This document shows, in pieces, positions 12,371-26,400 of a stretch of 64,000 nucleotides of DNA. The stretch is taken from assembly GCA_029948255.1 (NCBI GenBank), contig JALIZF010001820.1:124001-188000 (forward strand), given 5' to 3'. Positions within the stretch are counted from its first letter, which is position 1. Every line of letters begins with the position of its first letter. A model generated the notes under the pieces. The model did no database searches. It had not been told where the DNA came from and worked only from the letters and a program-made list of their open reading frames with translations. The DNA is from Telmatactis stephensoni (lineage: Eukaryota > Cnidaria > Anthozoa > Actiniaria > Isophelliidae). The position numbers and the translations under genes were made by a program.

Positions 12371-13555
12371 TTTAAAAAGTGCTTACAAGTTCTCTAGCAA
12401 CTAAGTTAGTTAATTCTAGTGATGAAAGAACGCTTGGGTAAACAAATCGTATTCAAATATGAAGCAAGAATTAAAGCGTGAGTAAATAGACAATGTCAGA
12501 TACAATGTGTATCAACGTCACGAGAGCAGTACTAATCTTTTTATTACTGAATTTTAATTTATCGGATAACTCTACATTACATCGTTTTTATAAGTACATA
12601 TGGGCTCGCAGAAATAAAGACATCTAGAGAAAAGGTAGTGACTTTTAAAATGTGAAAAAGAAATAATGTAGAGGACCCGGCTCACTATTCCGAACTCGGT
12701 ACGTTTACATGGTAACAAGGATGATTTTGTCTCCAAATAAACCATAACAATACTTTTATCTCGTAAAATCTTGTTATCTCGAGCACAAAGCCAATTCCCT
12801 CAAATCGATCTTCATTACAATAGAGCCACAGGTACATGAACCAAGTTTTCCTTGAGAAACAAAAAATGGCAACTTTTTTGGTATCTACTCAAGAAAATTT
12901 AAACTTGCTCTTTTAAAAAAATGTGCGGCTTCAGTTAATGCCCAAAATTTCAAAACTCTTAACTCAAACCCTCAGTAACTCGAATATTGAAGCTCTTGCT
13001 AATTCGCCAACCAAAACTGATTCTCAGGTTGTTTCCATGTGAAATTAGATTAATTTTAAACTCGACAACTCTAAGTCGACGTAACTCCAACTATAAACAT
13101 ATACAGCCTACTGCAGATTAACCACTAATCAAATAAACACACGGTAATCTATGTAAGATTTTCATCTCTATTCCAAATCTTGTACAAATTCTTGGGTAGT
13201 AATTAAGGATTTGAGGTTTATAAACTAACAGTCGGTCAGAACGAAGTTGTCGAAGCTTTGGGGCGAGTGCGAGAGGCTTTTTAAGACCAAAGAAAAGCGA
13301 GATTTCTACTTTCCCAAAACGGCCGGGGCAAGAGACCAAGTAATTAGAAGAACATCTTCTTGTTACATCGTCAAAGTTGTATTATACTGTATTTAGAGTG
13401 TACACTGCTCTTTAATAATCTGGAGGCTTCTTTAAAGAGTGAAAAGTACGCAAAACACCCAATAGGAAAAACAAACAAACAAATAAACAAACAACAACAA
13501 AAACACAGCCACCACAAACCCATCGAACTTCATCAACTAAATTGACATCTTAACT

Positions 13556-13767
13556 TTATTTGTTTTCTTTTCGGGTTTGTTTCTCTGCGACATCGTTGGG
13601 TTCTTTTCGACGCTTCGGCGGATCTTGGTCGGTCTTCTTAATTCAGGATCTTGACCCTGCTTTTGAAGTCGACTGTTGAATTCCTGAAGAAAACGGACCA
13701 AGATCCGTCAAATGTCTCAAAGAACCCAACGGTGTCTCAAACAAACAAACCCGAAAAGACAAAATGA
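13556..13767. mobile_element. Fold-back (MITE-like) element
   Basis: Left arm TTTTCGGGTTTGTTT and GTTGGGTTCTTT; right arm AAAGAACCCAAC and AAACAAACCCGAAAA. The interior also pairs (GGATCTTGGTC with GACCAAGATCC). About 212 bp, non-coding. Confidence 0.75.
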
Positions 13768-14091
13768 ATCATGAACAAGACATGCGAAAAGATTTCAGAA
13801 ACACTACTAACTGGATATCTCTTTTATGAATATTTTACCAAAGAACACAAAATATTTAATGAAACCTTTATTATACACTAGTATTCTAGATCATGACAGA
13901 AGTAAAAAGTCATCTTATCACCAATAGGTTGGTTGTCGACAAGGACTTGGTTGAAGAGATTTAGTTTTGGTTTACCTGTGTTACTAATAAGGATATCGCG
14001 TAAAAGTACAAAGATGAGATTAAGAGAGAAGCAGCACTGTGTGTTTTTCTTACACAGTAAATCCTGCCTGTAAATCCGTCTCGGAAGTCTC

Positions 14092-14496
14092 AAGGCCGAT
14101 TTACACGGTGCAACTTTTGCCTACAACTGTTGCATGCAACTTGCTTACGACATACACACAACACGAATTGCGTCGTGTAAATTTAAGGGGTGTTTACATG
14201 GCACTAGGATCATCCTACCTGCTATACATTTACTGCATTCTGTTTAGTAGGATGATCCTAGTACCCCGCGAAGTGAAGACACAAATTTCCATGTAAACAG
14301 AATGCAGTAAATGTATAGCAGGTAGAATGATTCGCCTGCTAGGATGATCCTAGTGCCATGTTAACACCCCCTAAGCCTACAACTCGCCTGCAACTATTGT
14401 ATGTAAAGTTGCGCGCGTGTAAATAGCTACTAAAATATGTAAGCAAGTTGCATGCAACAGTTATAGGCAAGTTATAGACGAGTATTCACAAGGCCC
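14092..14496. mobile_element. Nested fold-back elements
   Basis: The outer arms are TGTTGCATGCAACTTGCTTAC (left, about 14129) and its near complement around 14439-14459. Inside lies a second fold-back, 14184-14374, with termini TTAAGGGGTGTTTACATGGC and GCCATGTTAACACCCCC and inner arms TAGGATGATCCTAG. This reads as one element inserted into another. Confidence 0.7.
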
Positions 14497-15349
14497 TTTG
14501 CAAAGCCCTCCCAACATCCAAAATTGTTAGATTAGTTCACACTATTCTGGGTTACCTATACCATCTACAAATTATAAATTATATCTAATTAATTATCTAT
14601 TGTAAATCTCCATGGTACAAATAAAAACTGTAGCAGTCCCAACACTGTTGAAATTTGTTGGTCGGCAGTTTAAACGAACCCAACATACTTGAATTGGACC
14701 CAACATTGTTTGGCGATAACAGAACAAAAGAAATGTTAGACGTTACTCAAAGCCGTGCATTCAACATGTTGGACACAACGTTGGGAGTAATTGGTCAACC
14801 ACACACGTCCAAAACCACTGCGCATGCGTGAACTTTCCAAATCAAAATCGGCAGAAAACCAAACCTAACAGCACTGCAAGTTAAGTGTTGCTGTATTTAC
14901 TAATTTTACAAAATGTGATCATTCGTGAAACCCTATACAGGGATAAATCAGGTATAGTTTTCAAATACAAAAATTGTACAGCTTGGGCTACCTGTGGTTT
15001 ACCTAATGAATCTATGGAAATGTTCCTTGGGTTTCACGATGTTTTTCTCGGAGTGTAAGAAAAACTGAGTGTGTAAACTTAAGGCAGTTGAAGCATGCAA
15101 AGTAGTGTTGTAAGTTTACCAAAGATGAATGTTAGACACTTAGAGAACAGACCCTTATCACGCTAGCGGACATTGTAAAATATCTTATCGGAAAAACGAA
15201 TTCACTATCAAATATAGCCTCCTCCGCAGGCAACCTTTTGGGCTTCCGGTGCAAAATTTTGAGAAGAAAAAAGACTCGCCTGGCGTCCAGGCCACTACGC
15301 GTCTTTAACACAGGAGGCCCAGCGAAAAAAATATATCAAATACACCTCA

Positions 15350-15600
15350 TCGTTATTAGTAAAATTGCAGTTTCGTAAAGATTGGCCTTAAACTGACGAC
15401 GATATAAATTTTTGAAGCTAAATATTTTTGGGAAATTTTTATAAAGAAATGTATGTGTTTAGCATGATAACGAGGCTCGCCGTGCATGTGATGCCTGTCC
15501 ACTGTACATTTCTTAGTAAAAATGCAAAATATTAAAAATTCATATCTTTGTCAGTTTAAAAGCAATCTCCCCGAAACTTTGCAGTTTTACTAATATCGAC
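15350..15600. mobile_element. Fold-back (MITE-like) element
   Basis: Left arm TCGTTATTAGTAAAATTGCAG; right arm CTTTGCAGTTTTACTAATATCGA, with further pairing inward (TTAAACTGAC with GTCAGTTTAA). About 250 bp, non-coding. Confidence 0.7.
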
Positions 15601-16232
15601 ATGACGAATTCATTTGTGAGTTCCCCCCATAAATCAAATAGTTTATAATGTCACGCGTGACATGGGTTTATTCCTTATACTTTCGGTTTGAACACACGTG
15701 TGTTGGCTAACACTGATGGGAACGTTTGCATGGGCCTTAACGTCGTACCAAACATCATTGCTGTAAACTCAAGGTATTTACAAATAAACTTGATAAAGTT
15801 AGAAGAAATCGGAAATTTCTAATAGCTTTTTGAAAATGACTCAGATAGTTCTGAATCTTTGGAAAACTGATTTCAAAAGGATACGAAAGATGTGTGAAAC
15901 GGGGAGCATGCTAAGAGTTGAGAACAACTACCATAAAAAAGAGGACTCGGAAGATACCAACTGCAATCCTCGCGAGTGACCGACTACGTTAAACTATGAG
16001 AACGGTCCATAATTCAAGTTAAAATTAGTAAGATCTTAAGGTTAAATTAGTAAGTATTTAAGGTTATTAATACTTTAGACAAGTGTTGCAGAAGTTTTAT
16101 GAATACATCGGATACTGTTAGAAGTTTTGACTTAGGTATCGATCCATGCTTTGTCAAATGGAAATAGAGTGGTCCCGGTATATCATGCTTCTACATCTGG
16201 TCGCTCAGTGCATCAAGCGACTTATATTTTAG

Positions 16233-16359
16233 GCCTACACCGTTTCATATGGAAGCTTTAGTAGAGACAACTTCCGGAAGTGCGATCTTACATCTCGTTT
16301 GAACAACTCCCCACAGGTTACCGCAAGGCAAAGTTGATTGCTTGAACACGAGTCTTCAT
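16233..16359 (-). other. Possible terminal exon of the TUT gene
   Basis: The last large TUT exon ends with a strong donor (AAT|GTAAGT) that also contains a stop if not spliced. Downstream on the minus strand a CTTTTTCAG acceptor opens a phase-compatible frame of about 40 codons ending at a TAG near 16233. No homology supports it. Confidence 0.3.
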
Positions 16360-17373
16360 CTGAAAAAGGCTTTCAATCTTTCGGCTATAATCATTTTCTT
16401 TCCATTTTTTCCGAAATCGATTCTTGTTTCAACCTACACTGTATATCATATATGCAAACTTAATACTTTGAGACTAAAATGTGAGATCACTAAAATTCAC
16501 TCGAATGCCACACTCCTAACTAGTTTATGATGCAAAATAAATATTGTTTGGTTTCAGACATAACTATGAAGAGGTGTTTAAGAATCTTGACGACCTACAA
16601 AATGAAACAAATATAACATGTAAATTCCACTATTGTGAAATTCCTCATCGTGGATACCTCCTTAAGGCGGACAGACACAGAGACAGACAATGGATGGAAG
16701 GTGGGAGGGAGAAGAAAGGAAGGAAGGAAGGAAGAGGAAGGAAGGTGGGAGGGAGGGAGGGAGGGAGGACCAAAGAAGGGGACCTACAGAAGATGGAAAG
16801 AAAGGTTCATGTTACTTACATTGTTCAGAATTATCCTGGCTATTATTTCCTCGTCCTTCTCCTCTTCCTCTTCCTCTTCCTCTTCCACGATTCTTTCTTC
16901 GTTTCTTTCCATCCTTAGAACCTTCCTTTCTTTCATTTGCAGGCTGTGAAACTACTCCCTTATCTTGTTCTATGCCTTTTGGGTTCTTTCCATTGACATT
17001 CACTACTGATGGAGTTTTTGCAGGTGATTCGCTCTCTTGTATCTTAGCTACTGTCTGTGATGATCCAGAGGAACATAGTTCTGCATTACCTTCAGAAAAT
17101 AATTCCGTTTTGGAACTCTTTTGGCTATTGTTTCTATCATTTTTCGTTGACTGTGAGGCACTACCGCTTCCTTTACTACTTGGTGAAAAAGTAGTGCTGC
17201 CTTTCGGATTAACAACAGCACCAGCGTCGCTTCCTTTTGGACTTGCCGCGGGAACACCATTTCCTTTATCATTCGAACTACTACCGCCACTTCCTTTGCG
17301 ACTTGATGGAGTACTGGCACTGCAAGTTGTTGAAGTGCTCCCATTACCATCACTTTTTAGGTTTGAACTAGCA

Positions 17374-17405
<32 letters not shown>

Positions 17406-20400
17406 GCCACCACCACCACCGCCACTTTCTTTGCGACTACTTGATGGGGTACCAGCCCTGCTACTATTAGAACTGCTACCGTTGCTATTACCCTTTGGGC
17501 TTGAACCAGCACCGCCACTGCCTTTGCGACTACTTGATGGAGTTCCGCCACTTGTAGAAGTGCTTCCGTTACTATTACTTTTTTGATTTGCACCAACATT
17601 GCTTTTATTACCTACAGATGAAGCAACGCCGCTGCTTTTGGTACTTGATGGACTTGCACCTTTCCCTTTACCTCTTGAAGGTGGGCCACCTCCACCCTTA
17701 CCTCTGGAAGGGGTTCTACCCGTACCTTGAGCTGTTGAACGACCACTTTCCTTACTTTTTGTAGGAGTATTACGTCCACCTTTAGCGCTTTGATGAGCAC
17801 CCCCTCGACCCTTGGCAGCACTTTGGGGAGTACCAGGAACGCTCTTATCACCTAGTGTATTCATATCTCCAATATTGGTCGATGAAGAATCTTCACTTGA
17901 TTTCTTGTTTTCTTTCGATTCTCCAATTTCTTTCGTTGATTTCTCATTCACGTGATCATCATTCTTGTGATGTTTAGACTTCTGTTTTTTGGGTGGTGTT
18001 TCCCCTCCTTCATAAAACTCCTTTTTGCTGACTTTACGCTTGGGTGGAGAAGCGTCTTCCTTGCTCTTCTCGTTGCTTTTCTTGGAATTTTTTGGGTTTT
18101 GACGGCTTTCTTGTTTTACCTCGTTTTGTTTCTTATTTAGATGTGACTCAGAATTCGCGCCATCAGTCTTATTATTAACACATTCCTTGGGAAAAGCTTT
18201 ATGATATGACTCGAGATCAAAAAGAGGATTATCATCTTCTTTTGTAACTGCACTGTTTGGCTTTTCATCTACAATTTCTTTGCTACTCTTAGTGGACGAT
18301 TTTGGTCCATTATATTCATGATTTTGTAGTGATTGAACTTCGTTCTCATTAAAGTGCTGTGGAACAGTGCCTTTTGCATGACTTTCCTCCTTTTCTCCAT
18401 CCAAATTCTCAGACTTGTCTTTGCTAGTATCTGCCAACCCTATGACCGCACTTCTTCCGGCAGTTTTGTCATCGCTATTTCCATGTAGATCCGTTAATTT
18501 AACAGGTGACGTTTCTAGACTTTTGTCAGTGAGAGGCGTTTCACCACTGCTCCATAAAGATCGAACTTTGTCCAGCTTAGAGAACAGCTTATGTTCGTCT
18601 TCTGTTTTGGGTGAGTTAAGGATTGGTTTAACGACAGGGTGACTTAACACCACCTTAAACAAAAACACAAAACTTCTTACTACTTCGCAATATTAGAAAT
18701 GACTATAGACATAAGTGGACGTTACCGCTACATGATTGATACATTGTTCAAGTAACCAAATGAAAGTATTACGGACGGCTATACTTACATCAGAAGACGG
18801 TATTGTTCTAGAAACAAAATTCTGATCTTTGGTTGACGAATTGTTTCCTTTACTTTCTGCTTCACGAACCATTTTGAAGAACTCATCTGGCGTCTGAAAT
18901 GTAAATACAACTTAACTCATTGGACGTAAAGATAACTGGGTCTGGACATCTATCCATCTAGTCTCCCTCGCAGGCGCTACCAGTGTCGTCACGCAACGGA
19001 GAGAAAGCGTTAGCGGGATCTATTTTCTAAAACTACTTTCGTCTCAAACATCATTCCATCGGCAGGGGCGGATCCAGGGGTGGTTACTTGGGTGCCCGGG
19101 AGCCCCCTCTCATCCTTAAAAGAAAAACATTTTACGTCGAGAAAGAAAAATATCAAGAACAAAGTGAATGTGAAGTGAAGCCCCTCAGTCTGAGCCCTGG
19201 ATCCGTTCCTGATCGGCATTGGTTATTTTATTTTTGATCTGAATGCATATGTATGGAAAGATGGCGAGACAAACGTGAGTACAAGACAAGTAACAAACAG
19301 TAGTTTAAAAGTGAATATGACCATTGTGGCCATAAAAAAAACTGACCATATGACTGCCCTTCGTTGAAGGCATATTTGGGCGTGGTTGCAACGGGCTCTG
19401 AGTAGGGTACTGTTGCTGTTCAATGTTTCGCCCAGACATTTGAAGATGAGAAGGCAATGATGATGATGGATGCATGATTGGAGAGCCTGTATGGAGAGGA
19501 TACCCTGGAACATTTACCATTGCAGGTGCACCTACAGAAGGTGGAACTGCAGAGGGTCCAAACCCAAAGGGAACATCTGTTCTGAACACACGAGGCGGGC
19601 TTCCAAGAGGCATCATTACTGGAGGGCTACCACTGGAGACCATACTTTCAGACATACTCCTATGTCTTGCACGAGGTGGATCAATTGACGGTGAAGCTGC
19701 AGCCCAAGGGTGGTTCCAAATACTGCCATCAGGATTGATTCTAGGGGAAGTGTGTATTGGTTGTGTCTGGAGAAGTGGATATCGAGAAACGGGAGATGAC
19801 ACAGGTTGGAGTGGTGATCTGGTTGATTGTATGTATAAAGGTCTTGGTGAAGCGATAAAGTGTTCTGGTGACATGAGTTTGCTTGGAGAATGCATGAGAC
19901 CAAAGGGGTACTGATTGATAGGTGATCCAAATCCAGGGGGTGGTGCTTGATCTTGAGTACGATTGCTTGACGTATGTGCAATCATGACTGGATTACTAAA
20001 TTCCTTTCCCACCTGTTTTATTTCAGTGTTGGGATGAGATTCTTTAAGAACTGGAGGAGATTCTTTTAGAGCAAGCTGTGCTTGCTGAAATTCTGAAGGA
20101 ATCAGAACAGGATGTGTCTGTTGAGATTCTTTAAGAACAGGCTGTGCTAGTGGGGATTCTTTAAGAACTGCCTGTGCTTGTTGAGATTCTTTAAGAACTT
20201 GTTCTTTAGGGTCACTTCCTTGAGACTGCACAGCTTTAGGGTGACTCTCTGATGTGTTTCTTGTTGATTTCATGGCACTTTCCTGTTTGCCTGCTGTGAG
20301 TGTTGATTGATTTGGCAAGGAACCAACACGTAAATCGTGCTGATCATCAGATGAAGAGTCCTTTGAGGAGGAATGAACAGGTAAAGTGACAGCTCTTTTT

Positions 20401-23400
20401 CTTGGTGTTGTGTTTGGTGCAGCAAATGGACGATTACTGAACTTCGACCTTTGCACACTGTCCGGCCTCTCATCTCTACGGTTTTTCTTTAGACGAGGGC
20501 ACTCTCTTGCTATATGTCCAATATGACCACAAACCCTACAGGTTCGGTCACTAGGGGCCTCCAATCCATCAGTAAGAAAATCTACACTGAAGAAGTACTC
20601 CATGAAAGGGATGCCTAATTGCATAGGAGGTGGAAAGCCAAACCTCTGACGGCCTCTGGTTAATGCAACCCTGATGAAATTACCCATTTTACGCGAGATC
20701 CCTGCTCCAAGATTATGGTCCAGGTTGAAAGGATCTTTAAAATAAGTAAAGAAAAATAGGTTAATACTGGAACATATTCATGGATCAACAGGCTCAAAGT
20801 TACATACAGTCATTCTCAAAAAGGTTGTCCAGATGAAAAGTCGACGTTAGTCGTTAATAAACTCATTTGCATATATCAGATTTTCAATTATAAGTTAGTT
20901 TGGTTGGGCACAAGGTACATGCTACTTTACCTTCAATAGCAAATATGTGTCGAGTCCACATTTTCTCAAACTTGGTGAGCGTTTTGGTTCTTCTACAACA
21001 GACTACATCATGTTCCCAATCGAATATTTCAGTGTAGTAACATAGAAATCCTATCCACAGACTCCCAACACTTTCATTGTTTTGGGGCTTCCACACTTTG
21101 TGCTGTGAAATAATCACAGTGACAGTTTTTGAAATAATGATGACTGGATACTGGCAACTTGGGGTAAAATTTGTCAGGTGGGTACTGAGACGGGGGATTA
21201 TTTCAGGAGTTGTGCCATTGTGAAAAAGGGTGCAACTGTAACTTGCAATGTGCTGTGTTGGTATCCATTTATGAAGTGCATAAAGGTCAGTGCCAAATAC
21301 AGTACGCTAGATGGCTTTTCAAATATGTACATCCTTCAACTGATGTTCTTAGGTGATGATGATTGATCGAATTGTTGAAGAGGTACCGATAAAAACGGCC
21401 GAAGTGACTTTTCTGATGATTCTTTCAAGCTTTCTCAAATAGTCCAAAATAATATCGACTGACTTTCTTGTACCAAAAGATTACTTGCTGGACATGAAAA
21501 AGGTCCCTTAAGCCGTTTTCATGTGTGCCCCTTCAATTTTTATTATTGCTACAAGTCTGATAAAATATAAACCACCTTACCAAGTTAGAGATGTCATCAA
21601 AAAACCAACAGTTCCAATGATCAACAAGTTTTGTTGGTTTAGTATCTCCCTTGTAAAGTTCTTGTAAGACAGGAATGACTGGTGGTGTGCGATTTTGTAG
21701 AAAGTGCAGAAGCATCAGTATGTATGCATATGAAGACAAGCTACCTTTGGAAGCATCTCCAATGTCACAAATCTGAAAGTAATGATTAGAAATTGAGCAG
21801 GTGTTTTAGAAATGGCTAGAAATTGAATGCTGATGTTTGCATTAATGTATACTCTTTCACAACTACAGTGAACTCCCCCTTAGAGTCTGCCTACATGACT
21901 GGCTTTTACTCTCCCCTTAGGGAGACCTGGTTTCTGTCTTACGACACAGTATCATTGCTTTCATAGAAGAGCAATAATGCTCTGTATAAATTATATGGTT
22001 CCCACTACCTCAATAAAAATGCCTTCTCTGACTATTCAATGACCAAATTGTTACAGAGATTTTACTGAACACAAATTTAGAACAATTTCTAATTCCCTGA
22101 CCTTGAGAAATTGTAACAATTTCCTGACTTTTCAAGGTCAGTGGTGCATTTTCATACCTTAGCAAATAGTTTCAAGGTATAGCCTAATATTGACACTCTG
22201 TTGTCCAGTCTAGCATATGTAGCTAACATCTTGGTATTCTCTAGTGCAAGTACATTATACAGGCTTATATCTGCTTCACGCTTTACACTACGAAGATAGA
22301 ACTTTACAATTGGCACCTATAAATATACACCACATATGTGAAATCATCATCATTCTCATAACCAACAATATGGTCTACATTCAGGAGTTACACTAGGCCC
22401 TAACTCGAAAACGTAAGTTAAATTAGGGCCTATGCATTGCTCTAATATTTTCTTGTAGTCCTAAAGACGCCACTCCTCTCCTTGAAAAACAAAAAAAAAT
22501 TGTAAAACAAAAAAATTGTAATGTACATTTATTATTGTAATGTATATATGTATTTCCCCCCCCCCCCCCCCCAAAAAAAAAAGAATGCAGAAATAAAATT
22601 GTATTGTATTGTATATTGTATTACACTTTGGGTATACACCAAGAACTCTCTCTTAGTTAGACAAAACCAGGATCAGATCTTGATGTCTCTTAGGGTGTTT
22701 TCCATTTAGTGGAACCAACCGGCCAGAACAGCCAGTTCTTAAATGGTACATGTTAATTCCTAGCTCTGGCTGGAATCAGTCATAAGAAATAAGACTGTTC
22801 TGGTCGGTTGGTTCCACTAAATGGAAAACATCCTTAGTTGCCACTTTAGGAAGCAACTACTTTACAGAGAATGTTAAGTCTGATTTACAATTGTCCAATT
22901 GGTTTGGGCATTGCACCCTTATCAGGCCATTTCGTTTCACATAGTGATAATTTATTACAAGTGCCGTACCAAACATGATGGGCCTGCATGCACAAAATTA
23001 GGGTGCGGTGCCATAAACAGGTTGTTTTGTAAATTGGGCTTTAGTCTACCTTACAACATAGCTCCATTGCCACAGTAGCATGGGAAACTAAGAGAGTTTA
23101 GGGACAGACAAAGCATTGATTTTATTCATTTGGACCAGTGAGTGCTTCCTTCCTTTGAGAGGTATCCAACTCAGATGGGATATGTCCACTGTATGGGAGT
23201 TGGCAAAGTTTAGCATTTGTCACAGATACCAATATGTCACCAATATCTTGCCCTTTAGTAGTGTTGTTGGTTCAAAATCACATTAAGTATAACACCATAG
23301 TGATGACACTGTTTAATTCAATGGTACTCACCTTAGCTGTTGTTATGGCAACAACATTGCTACAGTCTCTGTGTTGTTTGAGTTTTTTGGCAAGTTCCTT

Positions 23401-26400
23401 CGATAATTCTAATACAATCAATGTCTTCTTTGTGTTTACCATCAAGAGTCATACAAATATCAAGGTCGCTGTCTCTGAACCCAAACCCATTCATGGATGA
23501 ACCAAAAAGATGAAGCCTTGAGTCTACCAAAGAAACATTAATGACATGTCACAGAAACATTCGCCAAAGAGCATCATTCAATTAATTGGAAATTTCCAAG
23601 AGTGACAATAGGAAGATTCACACTAGACATACTAACCAAGGTATATTACAACAATTTGCTGCACAGAAAATATCAGTTGCTTCAAAGGCCCTTAGTTGAC
23701 CATTAGGTCACCATGGAGCCCTGTAGTAAATGACGGCCATTAAATGGCCATAGAATTCATGACTGTCGAATGGCCACTGAATGGCTACTTAGGTTTTTAT
23801 GGTTCAAATTGTTGTAAATTTCCCATGACCAAATGTTTTTTAATGTTATATTCATACCAGGAAATACTTCTTGAATATAGTCCTCAAGGTTCCACAGTAC
23901 AGATTCTCTAAACTTGATTTCATGTGGTACAAATGCAAGTTGACCTGTTGATCAGTTTATACATTGAGTTTTAAAGACAAAAATCTATTCATAAACCACC
24001 CTTTGATGATAGTAAAATATAGTTATCTTATTATATGAAATCTTCATCTATCTTCATATAAATATTTAAAGATTTATTTCAATCTCCAAAAGGGCGCATG
24101 GGACATTTGGGGTATTCATTTTGCCCCACCCTCAATCCACCCATGCAGACTCAGTATGTATTCATTGTCTTTTTTCACACCTAGGTGAGAAATGCAAAAC
24201 TGAGTCTGCATATGTTGCTTCTACTTCCTGCTTTTGTTGCTTATGAAAACCATGCATTACCTCTTGCTTGGATACAGAGCCTAGAAATCAACTCCAGATA
24301 ACTATTACCCAGAGAAGGTAGTGGCTTCAATACTGGCTTTCTAATTTCAGGACAATCAGCTGTTTTGTGACCATCTTTTTTACAACACTGACATTGCAAT
24401 TCAGGTCTTCTTCCACCAGATAGAATATTCTGCTTGAATTCATAGATTATTTCTGTCTCATACTCATTATTGGAGATGGATTGGATACTTTCTTGTTTGC
24501 TTGGGGCAAGGGTTATTGAACAGATATTGAGATGCTTGATTTTGTTTTCGATAAGTTTTAGGTTTTGCTTGCTTTCTTGACTATGATCACTGGATGCATC
24601 ATCATCTAAGTCATCCATGTGAAACTGCATTTCTTCGTCATGTTTGTTGGACTGTTGTGCTTTATCTCTCTGTGTTGGGGGTTTATTATCATCTTCAGAT
24701 TCTGATCCTAGTTCTTCATATATTTCAACGCCATCATTTTCATCACTTGTGCTTCCTTTTCCTGCAGCATTAGTAGATGGATTTGATGAGGGGACGGTTG
24801 TTCTTGCAGCTTTAGAAGTCAGAGAAACTTAAATATCAAGAGGAAAATTTATGGTTAGCATATAGTAATTAGTGAACAACATGGTTTTCCTTTACTGTTG
24901 GCAACTGGCAATTTACGCTGCCTGTGAAAGGCTCCATCACTGGCAGCTAAAAGAATCCTTGCTATCATGAAGTTTTGGTTTTTAAAATAAATGTTACATG
25001 CATTTATGTAACACATATAATTATGTGTTACATGCATTTATGTTATGCTGTCTGGTACACTTCAATCAACTTCTACTTAATTTGAGGAAAATCCTGGAAC
25101 AAATTACACTGTACGAATCGTAAATGGTCAATAGGTGGGCAGTCACTGGGATGATAAAGGGAGCCAGGCAAAGTTATGCTCATAACTGGTTAATATAGCA
25201 TCAATACCCAATCCTTAGGTGCCATTTACATTTTTTTCTGAAACTGGTCTCACAAAAGAAGTGGCATGACCCATTGCAGTTTGCAATATACATGTACCCT
25301 TAATTGGGCAAAATAATCATGATCCACAAGTTGCTGCAATCACTAGCACTGCAAACAGCATAACATGCAGCTAGATCATGCATCAGTCAACTTTTATTTT
25401 ATTGTGTTTTGATTGTAATTTTAGACAGTAATTTGTAGTGCAGTAATTTGTAGTGTATTTTAAAATTAATTTTAATGGTACGGACTGTGTAGCGGCAGCT
25501 CAAGGCGCCATCCTATGCTCACAGTTTACCATGCATGTTATATGTTTTTGTAAAGCGCCTAGAGCAGATTTTGGATAGGCACTATATAAATGTTCATCAT
25601 TATTATTATTATCATTATTATTAGATCAGATGTCATATGATTGTGAAGTGGATGGTGCCGTGCTGAGATGATGATGCAGCTATAGATGTGTTGTCTATAA
25701 AAATGTTCAAAATTCCTGCTGTAACCCTGTTGTGCCCTTTTCACTGTCATGAAATCTACTGTTGGTACTTGTCTTGCAAAATTCCAAAGTGTACTGTAAC
25801 ACTTCCCTTAATGAAATTCCTGCCCTGAAATTCCTATAATCATCAATTTCATACTTCCAGGCATGCTCATGCTCATGCTCATGCTAATACATGTGTAACT
25901 ACACTACGTTGCAGAATGAATTGGCTGATGTCAACATAATCAGATGGAGGACTAAGTGACAAGTTTGTATATGTAGTATCTAGAGTTGTCATGGTTACCT
26001 TTCTGGAATGCTTTAGGAATGGTACCAAAGTATATAAATGATGCATCCATACAATGCATGATGTATTCAAACACTAAAAAGGGAACAAAGAACAATTTAA
26101 TAAATATGTACAATATTATACTGACAGACTGATGGAAATGAGCAAATGAACCGCTTGGGACATTGGTGTATTAGAGACAATAAAGACTAAATGGAAATCT
26201 TGACACTGTAAAAAGAGAGAACTTACTTTACCAATGTTTCCCCTTTTTACTCTGATGAAGGGACAAGGCTCTTGAAATATCAGTTAAGTACATGTAAGTT
26301 CTCTCTTGTATATATACATGTAAATGCGTTGTCTTTATCAACAACTACCGGTAGTTATAGATTCCATACATTTACTAACCTCGATCACTGTTTACAGTAG

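Larger units (their letters stand above)
12371..16232. other. Gene-free region with several fold-back elements
   Basis: No convincing coding exon on either strand. It contains fold-back elements at 13556-13767, 14092-14496 (nested) and 15350-15600, and short dispersed-repeat fragments such as the CCAACATGTTGG-like stretch around 14640-14790. Confidence 0.6.

Noticed and set aside
16690..17586. Plus-strand Pro/Leu-rich frame of about 298 codons
   Set aside because: It is antisense to the TUT tail exon; its composition is the shadow of the Gly/Ser-rich reading frame and the neighbouring purine tract.
17048..17851. Shorter minus-strand frames overlapping the TUT tail
   Set aside because: Out-of-frame readings of the same repetitive exon; the phased TUT frame explains the region.
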